NCBI GenBank assembly: GCA_010645155.1
Contig: CM021315.1
Coordinates: 11,850,902 to 11,914,901, forward strand
Reading direction: 5' to 3'
Length of the DNA: 64,000 nucleotides
DNA from: Tigriopus japonicus
Taxonomy: Eukaryota; Arthropoda; Copepoda; Harpacticoida; Harpacticidae
Positions 1-10,600 of this stretch are shown piece by piece. Within the stretch, counting starts at the first letter, position 1; every line of letters starts with the position of its first letter. The position numbers and the translations under genes are program-made. Below the pieces are notes generated by a model. It saw nothing but the letters and a program-made list of their open reading frames with translations, was not told where the DNA came from and ran no database searches.

Positions 1-250
1 TAGCTGTTGTTGTAGCTGTTGTTGTAGCAGTTGTTGGTGAAGCATTTGTTGTATCAGTTGTTGTTTCAGTTGTTTTTACTGTTGTTGTAACTGTTGTTGT
101 TTCAGTTTTTGTACCAGTTTTTGTACCAGTTGTTACTGTTGTTATTATTTTTGTAGCAGTTGGTGTAGCTGGGGTTGTTGTTGGTGTTGCTTTTTCATCA
201 ATTGTTGCTGTTGTTGTTCCTGCTGCTTCCGTTGTTGTTGTCTTTGTGAT
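1..250. repeat. TGT-rich coding repeat (Thr codons on minus strand)
   Basis: Degenerate trinucleotide/12-bp repeat with the unit GCTGTTGTTGTA clearest at 1-35. It lies inside gene A exon 5 and encodes Thr/Ala runs on the minus strand. It is likely length-variable between individuals, by analogy with other mucin repeats. Confidence 0.7.
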
Positions 251-579
251 AATCGTAGAAACTGTTGTTTGACTTGTTGAATCTTCAGATTGGGTGGTTG
301 GTATGTCTGTCGTTGTTGTTTCATTGTTTGTGGTGGTAAGATCAATTGTTTCGGTAGTGGAAATGGGAGTAAAAAATGAGCTTGTAATTGTCAATTCAGT
401 TGAAGTTTTTGGTCCAGATGTTGGAGCTTCAAAAGCTATAGATCCATTGCCAATAGTAGTTTCCCCTGATATCGTTGATAAAAACGCTGTGGTTTGTGTG
501 GTTGTTAACTTTGTCCAAAAATGTTCGTCTAAGGTAGAAAATATGTTTGTCGTTGGTCCAATCGTTGTATTGGTTGGGC
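1..579 (-). CDS. Gene A exon 5: Thr-rich mucin-like extension (partial)
   Basis: The acceptor TTTTCTTCAG ends at 580 and the exon then stays open to the left edge in the phase needed by exon 4. The reading is dominated by Thr with Pro, Ala, Ser and Glu, encoded by many ACA codons; on the plus strand this shows as TGT-rich DNA. The last 60 or so bases repeat a 12-bp unit. Such sequence is typical of O-glycosylated stalks. The rest of the gene is outside the window. Confidence 0.65.
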
Positions 580-2700
580 CTGAAGAAAATTTGAAATCGT
601 CATTGTTATAATATTTGAGATGAATGGAATGACCAACATGAATAAAAATGCTCTCATTTATTAGTTAAAGTATGCAGCCTGAGGCCAAGTTTTACACCTG
701 CGTGCTATTGATGATATTTCTAATGACTCAATATTTGAATAGATGTTATTTCTACCCTCAATGAGTTAACATTGTTTCTCTTCTACTTTTGCTCAGTTCT
801 ATTTTCAAGCTAAAAAAAATAAACTGTAGTCAACAATGAGAGACAAAACTCTAAAATTAGGTTTTCACCTGAGATTAAATACTGTGGTTTGAACATCCTG
901 CCGGATTTCTTTGATTCTGTAAGGTCACCTCACCAAGTTTGAGCAAACTCAGCCTCAGTCTGCAAAGGCCAAAATTCAGAATTGAAGCTAAAAATGCACC
1001 TCCCCAACCTTACTATACATTGCGATGGCCTCGATTTCACTTACCATTGGACATGGTTGGGCACACCAATGGTGTTCTCATGGTCGCTTCATCCCCACAA
1101 GCACAGTTACAAGTACAGGCCGTTGTGGAATCGGCACTTGTGGTTGTTGGTGGCAAAGTGGTCGTTACAACCTTGGTTGTCGTTCTGGTGGTGCTAATGG
1201 TTGTGGTTGAAGTAGTAGATTTCTTCGTGGTCGATGTGCTGGTTGAGAGTGCGGCGGTTGATGTACTGACCAAGTCCGGATTCATGGTAAACACATCCAT
1301 TTTGAATCCTTGAGTATCGTAACCATACCAAGAAGCTCCAGTGAGTTCCAATTTATCCGCTGCATTGGCAATGGGAGTTCCAGTGTAGTCTAGTTGGACC
1401 AAAACTGCGCACACATTGTTCAAGGGTTGATTATCCAAGTCAATTGGGATAGTGGCTCTTTCGATTCCGGCATGAACAACCAAAGATATCTTCTTTAATC
1501 GCTCCACCTCATAGTCCACTGTTCTAATGATAACTCGGGATATTTTTCGAGGAGCATCATGGAATTGTATTATCATGTATTGGAACCCAGGTACCATCAA
1601 CCCCTATTCATTAATGAGCCTCTAAATATAGTGTACTTTCTAAAATGCTATAATTTTAATTGGCTCACTTTCGGGTTGTGATGTGTTTTGGCAAAAAGTG
1701 GTTGAAATATTTCTCTTCGATCGCCTTCGACATTGGAGACCACATCGCGTCCAAAGAGCTCACAGAGGAGCAATCGATTTTCTCCAGGGCATTGAGCATC
1801 CGAAACACGCGAGACCGTGTCTTCATAAGTGGAGAGAGAAAACGAACACGAGTAGAACGTGAGTCCTTGATTGGGAAACGAAGAGCACGTGTTGGCATCC
1901 AAAGTGAAGTTATCCGTGTCACAAGGACCCGATAAAGTGTCTGGGGTGGGGATCTCTTCAACATTCGGCTGGACCACTTCCTTTACATAGTACATCTGGA
2001 AAACGGAGGAAGGGTCACGATTCTTCTTCCAATCTAGGGTTTTTCTACTCAAGCGTCTAACATTGCGCCTTAAAAGAATTCATTTACTCTGCATTGTGGC
2101 AAGGTTGGGTAAACAAATCAATCTTTTGAAAGACTTTCATCCGCATAAACCAATGTATTTTGCGGACTATTCCTTTAGTAAAGCTGTCCTCTTCATTTGG
2201 ATAGTTTAGGTTTTGTAGTGAAAGTCAATGATTGTATGCTTTTGAGCACGTACTTTGCCCGTTCTCCATTCATGGCCGTGGGTTCTTTGGATGTTGGGCG
2301 TCGAATCTTCATCCACAAGATGACAATTCCCATTGGGCTTATCCATCAGATAAAAGGCGTCGCAGGTTGTATCTAGAGTGCAATAGTTTGCACAGAACTC
2401 TCGTGCTCGATCGGGATCTTTGACAAAAGCTCGAAGCTCGCGGGCCTAAAAAAGTGTTGAAATGGCAAGTTATTGGGCCAGATGAAAGACTCTTTGGAGA
2501 GCTTGTTCAATTGGGTGCACATGAGTTACCTTGTGATTGAGTCCGGTGTGCCAAACATTCTGAAGTCCTATGTATTTGACCTGACCCACATCAAAGTATC
2601 CAAGGGAATTGGGGACATCAAGAAGGAAAATCAGCCAAGCAAGGCTGAACAACATCTTGTACCACTTAAACCCCCGGTAATTAAATGTCTCAAGATCCAC
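1..2700 (-). CDS. Gene A: secreted PAN/apple-like protein with Thr-rich mucin-like C-terminus (3' partial)
   Basis: Gene-level entry. Five exons on the minus strand join without phase conflict: 2530-2700, 2254-2445, 1669-1995, 1045-1603 and 1-579, the last running off the window. The start is more likely the internal Met at 2655 than the one at 2700: a hydrophobic signal peptide begins there and the same Met aligns in gene B. The mature protein has a short FDV..KYIG.QNVWH segment, a Cys-rich PAN/apple-like exon, a second exon with CPGENRLLLCE, a C-terminal domain (PRKISRVIIRTVDYEVER) and a CTCNC cluster interrupted and followed by Thr-rich sequence. The product is presumably extracellular; whether it is membrane-anchored lies beyond the edge. 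It is a tandem paralogue of gene B. I do not recognise the family, so no function is assigned. Confidence 0.8.
1045..1603 (-). CDS. Gene A exon 4: C-terminal domain, Thr-rich stretch and CxCxC cluster
   Basis: The exon runs from acceptor GAATAG to donor ATG|GTAAGT, 186 codons plus one base (phase 1). The first part (GLMVPGFQYMIIQF, APRKISRVIIRTVD) aligns with the last exon of gene B and could be a beta-sandwich, though no family is assigned. It then enters a Thr/Ser run absent from gene B and ends with CTCNCACGDE, the counterpart of the CTCTCP cluster in B. Reading through the donor would meet a stop at 1037. Splicing to 579 is preferred because phase and splice sites fit and the next exon is also Thr-rich. 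Confidence 0.72.
1669..1995 (-). CDS. Gene A exon 3
   Basis: The exon has 109 codons, phase 0 at both ends (acceptor TTTTCCAG, donor AAA|GTGAGC). It begins MYYVKE and carries four or more Cys residues, including CPGENRLLLCELFGRD, which matches CPGEDRLLLCELHGRD in gene B. No named domain was recognised. Confidence 0.75.
2254..2445 (-). CDS. Gene A exon 2: PAN/apple-like Cys-rich domain
   Basis: The exon has 64 codons, phase 0 at both ends, with acceptor TTTTTTAG and donor GTACGT. The core REFCANYCTLDTTCDAFYL followed by GNCHLVDED has the Cys spacing of PAN/apple-type extracellular domains, which commonly bind proteins or carbohydrates. The domain assignment rests on pattern only. The gene B exon is nearly the same length (63 codons) and very similar. 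Confidence 0.75.
2530..2700 (-). CDS. Gene A exon 1: signal peptide and N-terminus
   Basis: The exon holds 57 codons and ends in phase 0 at donor AAG|GTAACT. The first Met is at 2700. A second Met at 2655 is followed at once by a hydrophobic stretch (MLFSLAWLIFLLDV) ending in small residues, which is a textbook signal peptide; this Met aligns with the one in gene B. Beyond it lies YFDVGQVKYIGLQNVWH, closely matched in gene B. The 2655 start is preferred but not proven. Confidence 0.75.
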
Positions 2701-4103
2701 TCAGTTTACGACCTTTGCCGACCAAGAGCTTAAGACATACTAAGAAGACAAAAAAGACCTCCTTCTTCTTTCCTATTGGAAAGTCTTAACGACTTGCTCA
2801 ACTTTGATTGATCTCGTTACATCTGACAAAATGAACGCCCGACGAAATGTTGGCTCAAGTTCAGACTGTGTGAAAGTAATACATGTACGTGTATAGTTGG
2901 GCATCTGTACTTCAAAGCAGGATCAGATTGGTTGTTCCTGACTACCTTGTCGCAATCGGATAATGTCACTTGAAAGGCAAATAATTCATGTCCTACAACT
3001 TGATCGAGTCATTTATAACGCCTTGAATGATCTCCTAGAATTAAGAAATGACTCCAATCGAACCAGAATGAAGTTTAATTAAAGGTGACGACATTTTTAA
3101 ATTTCAGTTTGTGTAAGACATAATTCTAACCTGTTTTTTCTGGATTGAATCCTAAACGACGTCAATCATTTGTCCTTTACTGTTGGTTATATAATCCATT
3201 CATGTGAATCCTAGTTGCCAAAGTATATCTTACTTACAAGAAGTTGAGAATAAGAAAGACGTCAGTAATTAATGCCCGAAATCAAGCTGCACCTTTTGCA
3301 AGCAACCATGTCGTAACCAGGAAAGGATTCATCACAGAACAGAAAAAGACAACAATATTGATAGTCATTATTACTCACAATGTGGTTTAGGTGAAGCACT
3401 CTATTTTAGACTTCAAAGACATTTAACGCCAGTTTAAGTTTGAAAAGTATCATCCAACATTTGTGATGAGTTGAAGCTTACTGATCTTTATTTACAGAGC
3501 GATAAAGCTAAGTAGATAGAGAGAGAAGAGAAGAACTCTACAATTTGTTTACAATAAAATTCGCATCCGAACGTTACGTGAATTGAAACGATTAAATCTG
3601 CGCTTAAAAGTTCTCGTAACTAGTCAGAAACCAACACTGAACCAAAAACCAAAATGAAATTGAGTTTACCAATTTTTAAAAACACCATGCAATGGGGCAG
3701 GGATGGCCAAAAACCGTTTGGAGTAGGTGTTTTGACCACTTTTCTAAATTGGGTTTGTAATATATAACGCATTCTTTTTTCTTAGGTGCAAATTTCGAGC
3801 TTTTATGGTTTTAGTTTATTGACTTTTGGTGCTACTACTCTGTTGCTACTATAGTATTCTATGCTACTATACTATTGGTGCTACTGTTATATTTGGTGCT
3901 ATTTTCTTTAAATCGTACGGAATAAAATTCGGTCCACTTCTTACTTTGATGGGCTATTCATTGCACCATATGGTGTTGACATTCATATTTATGTAAACAA
4001 ATCTAACTTTAACCATCCATCAACAAACAATCTGTCAGTGGGACGATGATTGAAGAAGAATTTCAACTTATGTTTTTGATAATCAGCTCATATACAGTCT
4101 ATA
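2701..4103. other. Intergenic spacer between genes A and B
   Basis: Upstream of gene A and downstream of gene B. No credible exon was seen on either strand. At about 3826-3902 there is a loose repeat of GGTGCTACT/TGCTACTAT words. The gene A promoter must lie near 2700-2900, but no TATA box was recognised. Confidence 0.5.
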
Positions 4104-4399
4104 CAGAGTTACTTTTAGTTAGAGTCCCCAAAGCCAAAATAGTAACCTTGCTCATCGAATGAGCGCTCAATGTATTGATACTTTTTTGAGAATGGAGAGT
4201 GCGTACCTTTGGTGTGTGTGGGTGAGTCGTTCTTGACAAAATAATTTCTGATAAACGAGTCAATCAATTTCAAAGATATTTTGCCCGAAGATACCTGAAC
4301 CTGTTGTCTTTAATTAGTACCATTACAATTTAATCGCAAACGTAATATGTCACGAATGAGTCTTGATTTGGTATGGGACTCTCATTCCTGACAACCCTG
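4104..4399. mobile_element. TA-flanked Tc1/mariner-like MITE, copy 1
   Basis: A 296-bp element with imperfect terminal inverted repeats (left CAGAGTTACTTTTAGTTAGA, right end CAACCCTG) and TA dinucleotides at 4102-4103 and 4400-4401. Its right half is clearly similar to sequence ending at 25373 and its extreme end to sequence ending at 54619. No transposase ORF is present. TA target duplication and short TIRs are the signature of Tc1/mariner-type non-autonomous elements. Confidence 0.75.
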
Positions 4400-4497
4400 T
4401 AAATCAATCTAAAGTCAGAACGGATCGAATAGAGCCCTTCATATCATAATGTTAAACAAATCAAAGCATTTTCTCATATTCAGCAAAGGTTCAATTT

Positions 4498-4503
4498 TTT
4501 ATT
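4498..4503 (-). terminator. Poly(A) signal AATAAA overlapping the gene B stop codon
   Basis: On the minus strand the gene ends AAGAAATAAAAAATTG: the TAA stop (4501-4499) lies inside a perfect AATAAA hexamer. If this signal is used, the 3' UTR would be only about 10-30 bases. A more distal signal cannot be excluded. Confidence 0.5.
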
Positions 4504-5005
4504 TCTTGAAATCAAATTCCCCAATCGGCTCAGTAATTGGGCATGAGCATCGGCAAGCCTCCGGGAAATCCGCCACAGTTAATGAAGGAGCGCTCAAATT
4601 AGGATCGTGTACCGGCATAAGCTCCGTGGGACAAGTACAAGTGCACCCATCTGACAACGTCATATTCGACAATGGCGTCGGGGGCTTAATGAAGATGTCC
4701 AATTTGAAGCCGCGTTGATCGAAGCCATACCACTGAGTATCATGAATCTCGAGTTTGTCCGCATTCATTGACGTCCAAGTGTTGGTGTAATCGAAGTTGA
4801 CTAGAACGGCACAAGTGCTTCCCAAAGGTTGGGCTCCAATGTCAATGTCGATCGTGTCTTGTTCTTGGCCGGAGTGAATTGTCAGTTTGGCGAACTTCAT
4901 GCGCTCGACGTTGTGATCCACAGTGCGGATGATCAACCTTGAGAGCTTCTTTGGAGCCTGACGGAATTGGATTGTCAACCATTGAAGGCCATGCACTGCC
5001 AAACC
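4499..5005 (-). CDS. Gene B exon 4: C-terminal domain and CxCxC clusters
   Basis: Acceptor CTCTTTAG, then 168 codons to TAA. The first 110 residues (GLAVHGLQWLTIQFRQAPK, LSRLIIRTVDHNVERMK) align with gene A exon 4. The last 60 contain CTCTCP and CRCSCP clusters separated by a Pro/Ser-rich linker. The protein ends GEFDFKK. Confidence 0.8.
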   Translation of the reverse strand, partial: GLAVHGLQWLTIQFRQAPKKLSRLIIRTVDHNVERMKFAKLTIHSGQEQDTIDIDIGAQPLGSTCAVLVNFDYTNTWTSMNADKLEIHDTQWYGFDQRGFKLDIFIKPPTPLSNMTLSDGCTCTCPTELMPVHDPNLSAPSLTVADFPEACRCSCPITEPIGEFDFKK

Positions 5006-6187
5006 CTAAAGAGGGGGAAAGAAAGAGAGGGACTTTGTCTTGAGAACAATTCAAGAACTGACTTGGACCCCCCTTGGGTCTCAAATTTCAACGGGGGTGG
5101 AACAATCCTTTCAATTCGGAATGTGTGGGATCACGAAAGGATTTTCGCACATCGAAAGAAAAACTGCATTTTGTTGGTAAATGAGAAAGGAACAAAAAAT
5201 TGCGCACTTCAGTTGGCTTTGATTGATCCATGCGTTACCGAGCTTCATGCCCAGAACTAGTCGAGCTTAGCAATTGAAAGAAGTTGCGTGATCCTTCCAA
5301 TAAAGCAAAATGGAACATCAAATGATCCAAGGCCTGAACGCGATGATCTACGTACGTTTTCGTTATGGGCCGTTTTTATGAAAGTCGGGTCGAAGATGGT
5401 CCTGGTATCCCCCTGAACATTGGTCTCAATGTCCCTCCCATGGAGTTCGCACAAAAGTAAGCGATCCTCGCCCGGGCATTTCGAATCCGGTATCTCCAGG
5501 ATCGTGTCCTCGTACCTAGAGCCTGAGAATGGACACGAGTAGTAGGTCACATTCCGCTTGGGAAATTGATCGCATTGACTGGCCTCTAATGTGAAATTAT
5601 CTCCGTCACAAGGTATTTCGAAGAGGTCGGGCAAGGGAAGCACGCCCGAGAAATTAAATGGAACCGACTCCTTGACATAATACATCTGGAACATACAGTA
5701 CATACTTTACACCCGTTAGATTTGTAAGTCAATGAGAAAAAGGTATCAATACTCACCTTGCTTGTTCGCCATTCATGGCCATAGGTTCGTGGGAGATTTG
5801 AGGAGTCTTCGTCTACCAAATGGCAATTACCTGCCTCCGTTGGGTTCAAATAGAAGGCGTCACATGTCGAGTCTAGGGTGCAAAAATTGGCACAAAACTC
5901 GACACTTCGATCGGGATCGTTGGTAAACTGCTTGACATCTCGAACCTGATGCCCAATTAAGATGTTTTTTTTAAGTCTTGGGGAGTGTTATTTCTTGAAA
6001 ATGTCTGTACCTGATGGTTATTGCCTTCGTGCCAAACGTTCTGGTAGCCAATGTATTTCCACTGATGCACATCAAAAAAGCAAAAGGCCAATGGGATTTG
6101 GAATAGACACAAAACCACGCCCAAGTTGATAATCATGGCAGATGGAATGAGTTGATAGGAAAGCAGTAAAAAAAAAGACTGTCGCAA
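4499..6187 (-). CDS. Gene B: secreted PAN/apple-like protein, paralogue of gene A
   Basis: Gene-level entry. Four exons (6011-6187, 5757-5945, 5356-5685, 4499-5005) join in phase 0 at every junction. The product is about 383 residues from the Met at 6136, or 400 from the Met at 6187. The 6136 Met starts a clear signal peptide and aligns with the internal Met of gene A, so it is preferred. Order: signal peptide, FDVHQWKYIGYQNVWH segment, PAN/apple-like exon, Cys-containing exon, C-terminal domain, then CTCTCP and CRCSCP clusters just before the stop. The mucin-like region of gene A is absent. The identical intron positions and phases show a tandem duplication. The product is presumably secreted; family and function are unknown. 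Confidence 0.85.
5356..5685 (-). CDS. Gene B exon 3
   Basis: The exon has 110 codons, phase 0, acceptor GTTCCAG and donor AAC|GTACGT. It opens MYYVKE like gene A and carries CPGEDRLLLCELHGRD. Asn-X-Ser/Thr sequons (NFT, NVT) fit an extracellular glycoprotein. Confidence 0.8.
5757..5945 (-). CDS. Gene B exon 2: PAN/apple-like Cys-rich domain
   Basis: The exon has 63 codons, phase 0, acceptor GCATCAG and donor AAG|GTGAGT. EFCANFCTLDSTCDAFYL and GNCHLVDED match gene A almost residue for residue, with all visible Cys residues conserved, as does the end YGHEWRTSK. Confidence 0.8.
6011..6187 (-). CDS. Gene B exon 1: signal peptide and N-terminus
   Basis: The exon has 59 codons from the first Met at 6187 or 42 from the Met at 6136, with donor CAG|GTACAG in phase 0. 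MIINLGVVLCLFQIPLAFC is a convincing signal peptide and precedes FFDVHQWKYIGYQNVWH. The upstream 17 residues may be 5' UTR. Confidence 0.78.
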
Positions 6188-7506
6188 TTTTTGTGGCCTT
6201 TGTTGTGGAGATCCGATTGACTCTCCTTGGTTTCCTTTGACAACCAGGACGTGGTTTGAAAAAGCTCTTGTGAAATATCTCAGGGAAAATCAATGCCATC
6301 CAATACTGAAGAAATACATATTGTCTGATTTATCACGAGTTACTCAAGGGAAACGCAATCAAAAGTCAATTTTAAAGACACGCCAAGAATAAACATGGGA
6401 TTTCAACAACTGATACGTCTTTATCAAGTTTACAAGTCGAAAAAGGAGCTACATAGCGTTTCAGAAGCAGAACTAGTTTAGAATTCGAAAGAAATGAGCC
6501 TAAGTGTGATCTAGCGCACTTGGCAGTTGGTCCATCTGCCTGATCCCCTGCGTTTCCTTCTCCTGGAACCATGATGTCGTGGGATGAAGAGCCGTTTTAT
6601 TCGGCGGTTGTTTATTTCAGTCATAACGATCCAAGAAGGGGAAACCAACGAGGGGAAACTGCCGAAAGCGGCATTTTTATTCCTGCAAAGTCGGACCATA
6701 AGGACGTTGTGTTCAGGCTGCTGTTTGTTCCTCTTCGTCTCTCGTTCAGTTTGGGACCCCTCTTTGGTTGGTTCTCTGAGCGAAGAGTGAAGAGGAAAAA
6801 GTCTGGGGATCAATTCCCCTAGCGCATTTTTCTCATGGCAAGACGACGCCTGCCAGAACTGAAAACAAACTCAACCAAACATGGCAACAGACTTCTTTAA
6901 GAAAATGATTGGTTTTGAAGAGAGTCTGCTCAGTCAATGTTCAAAGAGGAACGACCGAGGGAGGGAGGGGGCAAACTTGGAAGATGGATAACTGGGCGCG
7001 ACAGGTTGGATGGGGCTTCTTTTTTTCTTTCTTCCCTGAATCATGATCCTCATCAATTAGGTTATGCGGATATCAAGTCTCACAGTATGCTTTAGTTGAA
7101 AGGGATCGGAAATGGGATTGGAAAAGGGAAATGTAACGGTTTTAAACAAACGATCGGGAGTGAAGAGATAGAGGTGAAACGTTGGACTTCAAGTTGGTCC
7201 TAACCGGCCATGAAATAATGTGGAAAGATGCGGAAAGAGACGCATCCCTATGAGTCCCTTGTTGAAAATAAAGAGCCTCAGCGAGTGAGCCAAAGCCCTC
7301 TTGGCTATCTTCCTCTCCTTCTCTCCTCCTCCCCTACAGAGTACAGTGTGTATGGTACACTACTTCCATGTTTTGTTCAGGAGGGATAGTGCCCTTCCAA
7401 CCAGAGGGATTCGAGAGATTAGTTGCCTTGAAGAGAGTCCTCGTCGATCCTCCCCGGGTTTAATTTTGAGAGATAGCACAATGAATGTCGAAGACGAGAT
7501 GAGTTC
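6188..7506. other. Divergent intergenic region between gene B and dystrophin isoform a
   Basis: About 1.3 kb separates the 5' end of gene B (minus) from the first visible dystrophin promoter (plus). No coding exon was recognised. Small overlapping frames at 6370-6820 have no splice or family support. Regulatory elements for both directions would be expected here, but none was identified by sequence. Confidence 0.45.
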
Positions 7507-7514
7507 TTATATAA
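7507..7514 (+). promoter_or_regulatory. TATA box candidate for dystrophin isoform a
   Basis: TTATATAA lies about 105 bases upstream of the proposed ATG. A start site about 30 bases downstream, in GAACTGAGAC near 7531-7540, would give an 80-base 5' UTR. A GAGAGAGA run follows the box. A short upstream reading frame (ATG at 7546) ends before the main ATG. This is inferred from spacing and sequence only. Confidence 0.5.
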
Positions 7515-7616
7515 CCGGAAACTAGAGAGAGAACTGAGACTACTCATGTTATTCAGAGCTGTTGATCCACTCCCCGGATAAGAAGTCTTTTTAAGCCACT
7601 CCGACCCCACGGTGTG

Positions 7617-7620
7617 ATGA
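7617..7620 (+). CDS. Dys: Dys isoform a, start codon exon
   Basis: The exon downstream (7712) needs one base from its predecessor and has no usable in-frame ATG. At 7617 the sequence ATGA|GTGAGT supplies a start codon plus one base followed by a strong donor, and the 91-base intron ends in TTTCAG. Joining gives an N-terminus Met-Ser-Asn-Asp-Ala-Lys. This is a prediction that RNA data could confirm. The alternative is an unseen upstream coding exon ending in phase 1. Confidence 0.6.
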
Positions 7621-10600
7621 GTGAGTTGTCCTGATCCTTGGGACCTTCGTGACGGACTTAAGAGAGAAAGAGCTTTATCATAAAATCTCCTTCTTTTTCT
7701 CGTCCTTTCAGGTAACGATGCCAAGGTCATTCAAGATCTGATCTTAAGCTCCTTCCGACCCCGCATCTCTTCTGACCTCTCATCCTCTCCACGACGTCGG
7801 CCTTCGATACCAAAGGCCAAACCACGACCCCTGTCTTTGTCAGGAGGAGAGCCATTGGATGCTTTGGGCATAGTTGTGAATGGGTCCAATAATACTAATA
7901 ACATTGTTGCACTTCATATCCAAGAGGAGCGTGTCAATCACCCGCCTAATGAAGAGCAGGAGCAATTCTCATTAACATCTAACACATCAAGGCCACCAAA
8001 CTTCTCCAAGGATGGATCCAAGACCAAACTTATCAAAGCATATCGTGAGGCACTGAGGAAGAAGACAAGTTTTCTCACCTTCCGCAAGCAGACAACCCAC
8101 AATCAATGCACTCCAATTCGAGAAGGTCAACCTTTTAACTCCGACAGTGTCCGTAAATCCCAAAACAAAGCTCATAATTACGAGCCTTTGAAGGCAAATA
8201 CATCCCTTCGAGATGCTGTAAAACCGTCAGGTCAGAACCAGATACAACTTTCCAACTTCACAAGGTCTGGCAAAGCGAATTTCGTTGCCGCAAAAACTTT
8301 ATCACAACTTCCTGATTTGGTCCAAATTGAAAGTCGAAACAGTTCCCTGTCCCAAGAAGACTCCGGAGTGCCATCTCTTCGTAGTGCCATTGTAACAGAG
8401 GATCAGGACACAAAGTTGGTCTGTAATTGGCATTCTGGGGCGAAAAAGCATCCACCAAGTTATCGTCAGTCGGCGGCCAAACTGGTCCAAACCAAACAAA
8501 GGGGATTTCATCAACGCTTAAAAGTCCCGGAAGAATCTGCGACAAGCTCAGAGGTGAATGTGGTAGTGGAGGCGGTTTCAGTTCCAGTTCCAGGAAAATT
8601 CAAAACAAACCATTTGCAAGCAGACAGTGAACCAGAAGAACAAGAAGACAAAGAAGAAGAACTAGCTGCGAACAAAACGGGTGAGGGTCGTTCCAACAAA
8701 TTGCAAGAAAGTGAGGGCTCATTAGACAAAACGGATCCAAGAGGACCTTCCATTGGGGAGTGTCGCACAGTCTCCCAGTCTCTATCCTCATCTTGCCAAG
8801 CAGATAACAAAACTCGCAAGGCTAAGGGGAAATCCTCATGGGACAAACAGGCGGGGACTTTAGATGAGCCGAGAGAACTCATTTCGAATTCTTCTTGGAA
8901 CACGCAAGGAACAGCTCCAACTCCGAAAAGGGAACACAGAGGGCGTCCAAGTAAGTCCCTTTTCATCGAAGAAAGCCCACGATTAACTCGCAGCTCCACC
9001 TCGCGGATCAGTTCCAAAATGTCCATTTGGGACGCCAAGGTTTGTTACTAAAAATAGTTTTAGATTATAATTCGATGAACGCAAGTCACTCATTTATTGA
9101 TGTTTCTATCCCATAGATTGAACCCATTCCTCAGAAACCTCCCAGGGCATTTTCGGCGCCAAACAACGCCAATAATAACATCAACAACAATAGGATATCT
9201 TCCAGTATTTGCAATCCCATTCCTTCCACCGCATCCTCAACCATGATATCCTCTACCACACAACTAAGTCCGCATTCGAGTTGTTCCATGACCTCATCAG
9301 GAGCCTCATCGGGCACTCTCTCATCCCTAACCTCACCTCAACAACCTGGTGGAGTCACAAGTCCATCAGCATCCTCTACAATTTCGTCGTCTTCCGGAGC
9401 TGGAATGTCTTCAAGTGGAACTTCGAGGTCGTCTCGGCCCAGTTCGACCTCATCGTCAATGGTGTCTTCCATCGCATCGGCCATTGAGAACCAATTTCAC
9501 ACTTTGACAAATCGAAACAATGGCAATTTCAGGTGACATTATTTTTCGTCTTTGCACAATTTTCATAATCCACCTTGCATGATCCACAAAACAACTAATC
9601 TGAAGTACATTTTTGTAATGTAAAGGGACGTATGTGGTTTAGAATTTCAACTCGGTGCTCTCAGAGTTCCTAGAGGCAATTGTGAGGTCAATGGTCAAAA
9701 TGACCTCGACCTCTTTTCTTTAACGACCTCGTAAGAATCAAAAGATGACCCCTTTAACGGCTTCAAATAGGCCTCGTGCAATTGCACCTTGACCGACATG
9801 TGAAACTCTTGTTTAGCTATGGTTTTTGTACTAATCATCGACCTTGTTCCCTTCACAGATATTCCTACGAATCACCCTCGCATAAACGGTACAACACGAA
9901 CCATTTCCAGCACTTCTTCCAATCTCAACGACCCTCCTCCCATCATGGAACACCTGTCAAACAATCCAGACAAACCAGTAGCCTTCTTGCCAGTCTAGAC
10001 AAGTCTATTCTGCAAATTCGGGATTGGCTCACTTTATTACAAGACATGCTTCAGAAAGAGCGTGTGGACTTGGCTGACCTCTCCAGCATTTGTCGGATGT
10101 TGGACCGACAAAGGGTGAGTGATTACTCTGTCTTTCTGTGATGGATGATGCAGGGTTGATTAACATTTCGTATTCGTACCATTACTCCCATTTCCCCTTC
10201 CCCTTTGCACCATTGTTGTATGTATGGTTCCATCCAGAACAAAAAAAACATTAGCTTAGGGATTAACTTTGGGTCTCCAACACAAAGTCAGTCAACTGTA
10301 TTCAAGATGAAGAATCTTAGTAGGCTCATGATTCGGGAGAGCATCTTTGAAAGCAAATTGTTGGTCTTTGAACGTGATCTTACGGTTAAGAACCAACTGT
10401 TGCGGTTATAATGAGGGCCACTCTTTGGCCTTTAAGGTCAAAAAATCCAACCAAGTAAGTCGGTCGCTTGAGGCAAACGGATCGCACCCAGCCCCAATAC
10501 CAAGTGAGGTGAACACACGAAAGTAAGGCCAAGAAGTTGGTCCGCCAGAATAATTTCTTATCCTCGAGACGTTGAATTAATATTCTCTACAACGCCTTTG

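Noticed and set aside
145..345. Gln/Arg-rich 66-codon frame on the minus strand
   Set aside because: It is the shifted frame of the Thr-rich exon of gene A; the ACA repeats give Gln in another phase.
294..611. Val-rich plus-strand frame
   Set aside because: Antisense shadow of gene A exon 5; no splice or family support.
8511..9038. 175-codon minus-strand frame
   Set aside because: Antisense to the isoform a exon, whose plus frame is bounded by good splice sites and keeps phase with the next exon.
10155..10175. CAGGGTTGATT resembling the MITE left end
   Set aside because: Similarity stops after nine bases and no matching right end was found nearby.
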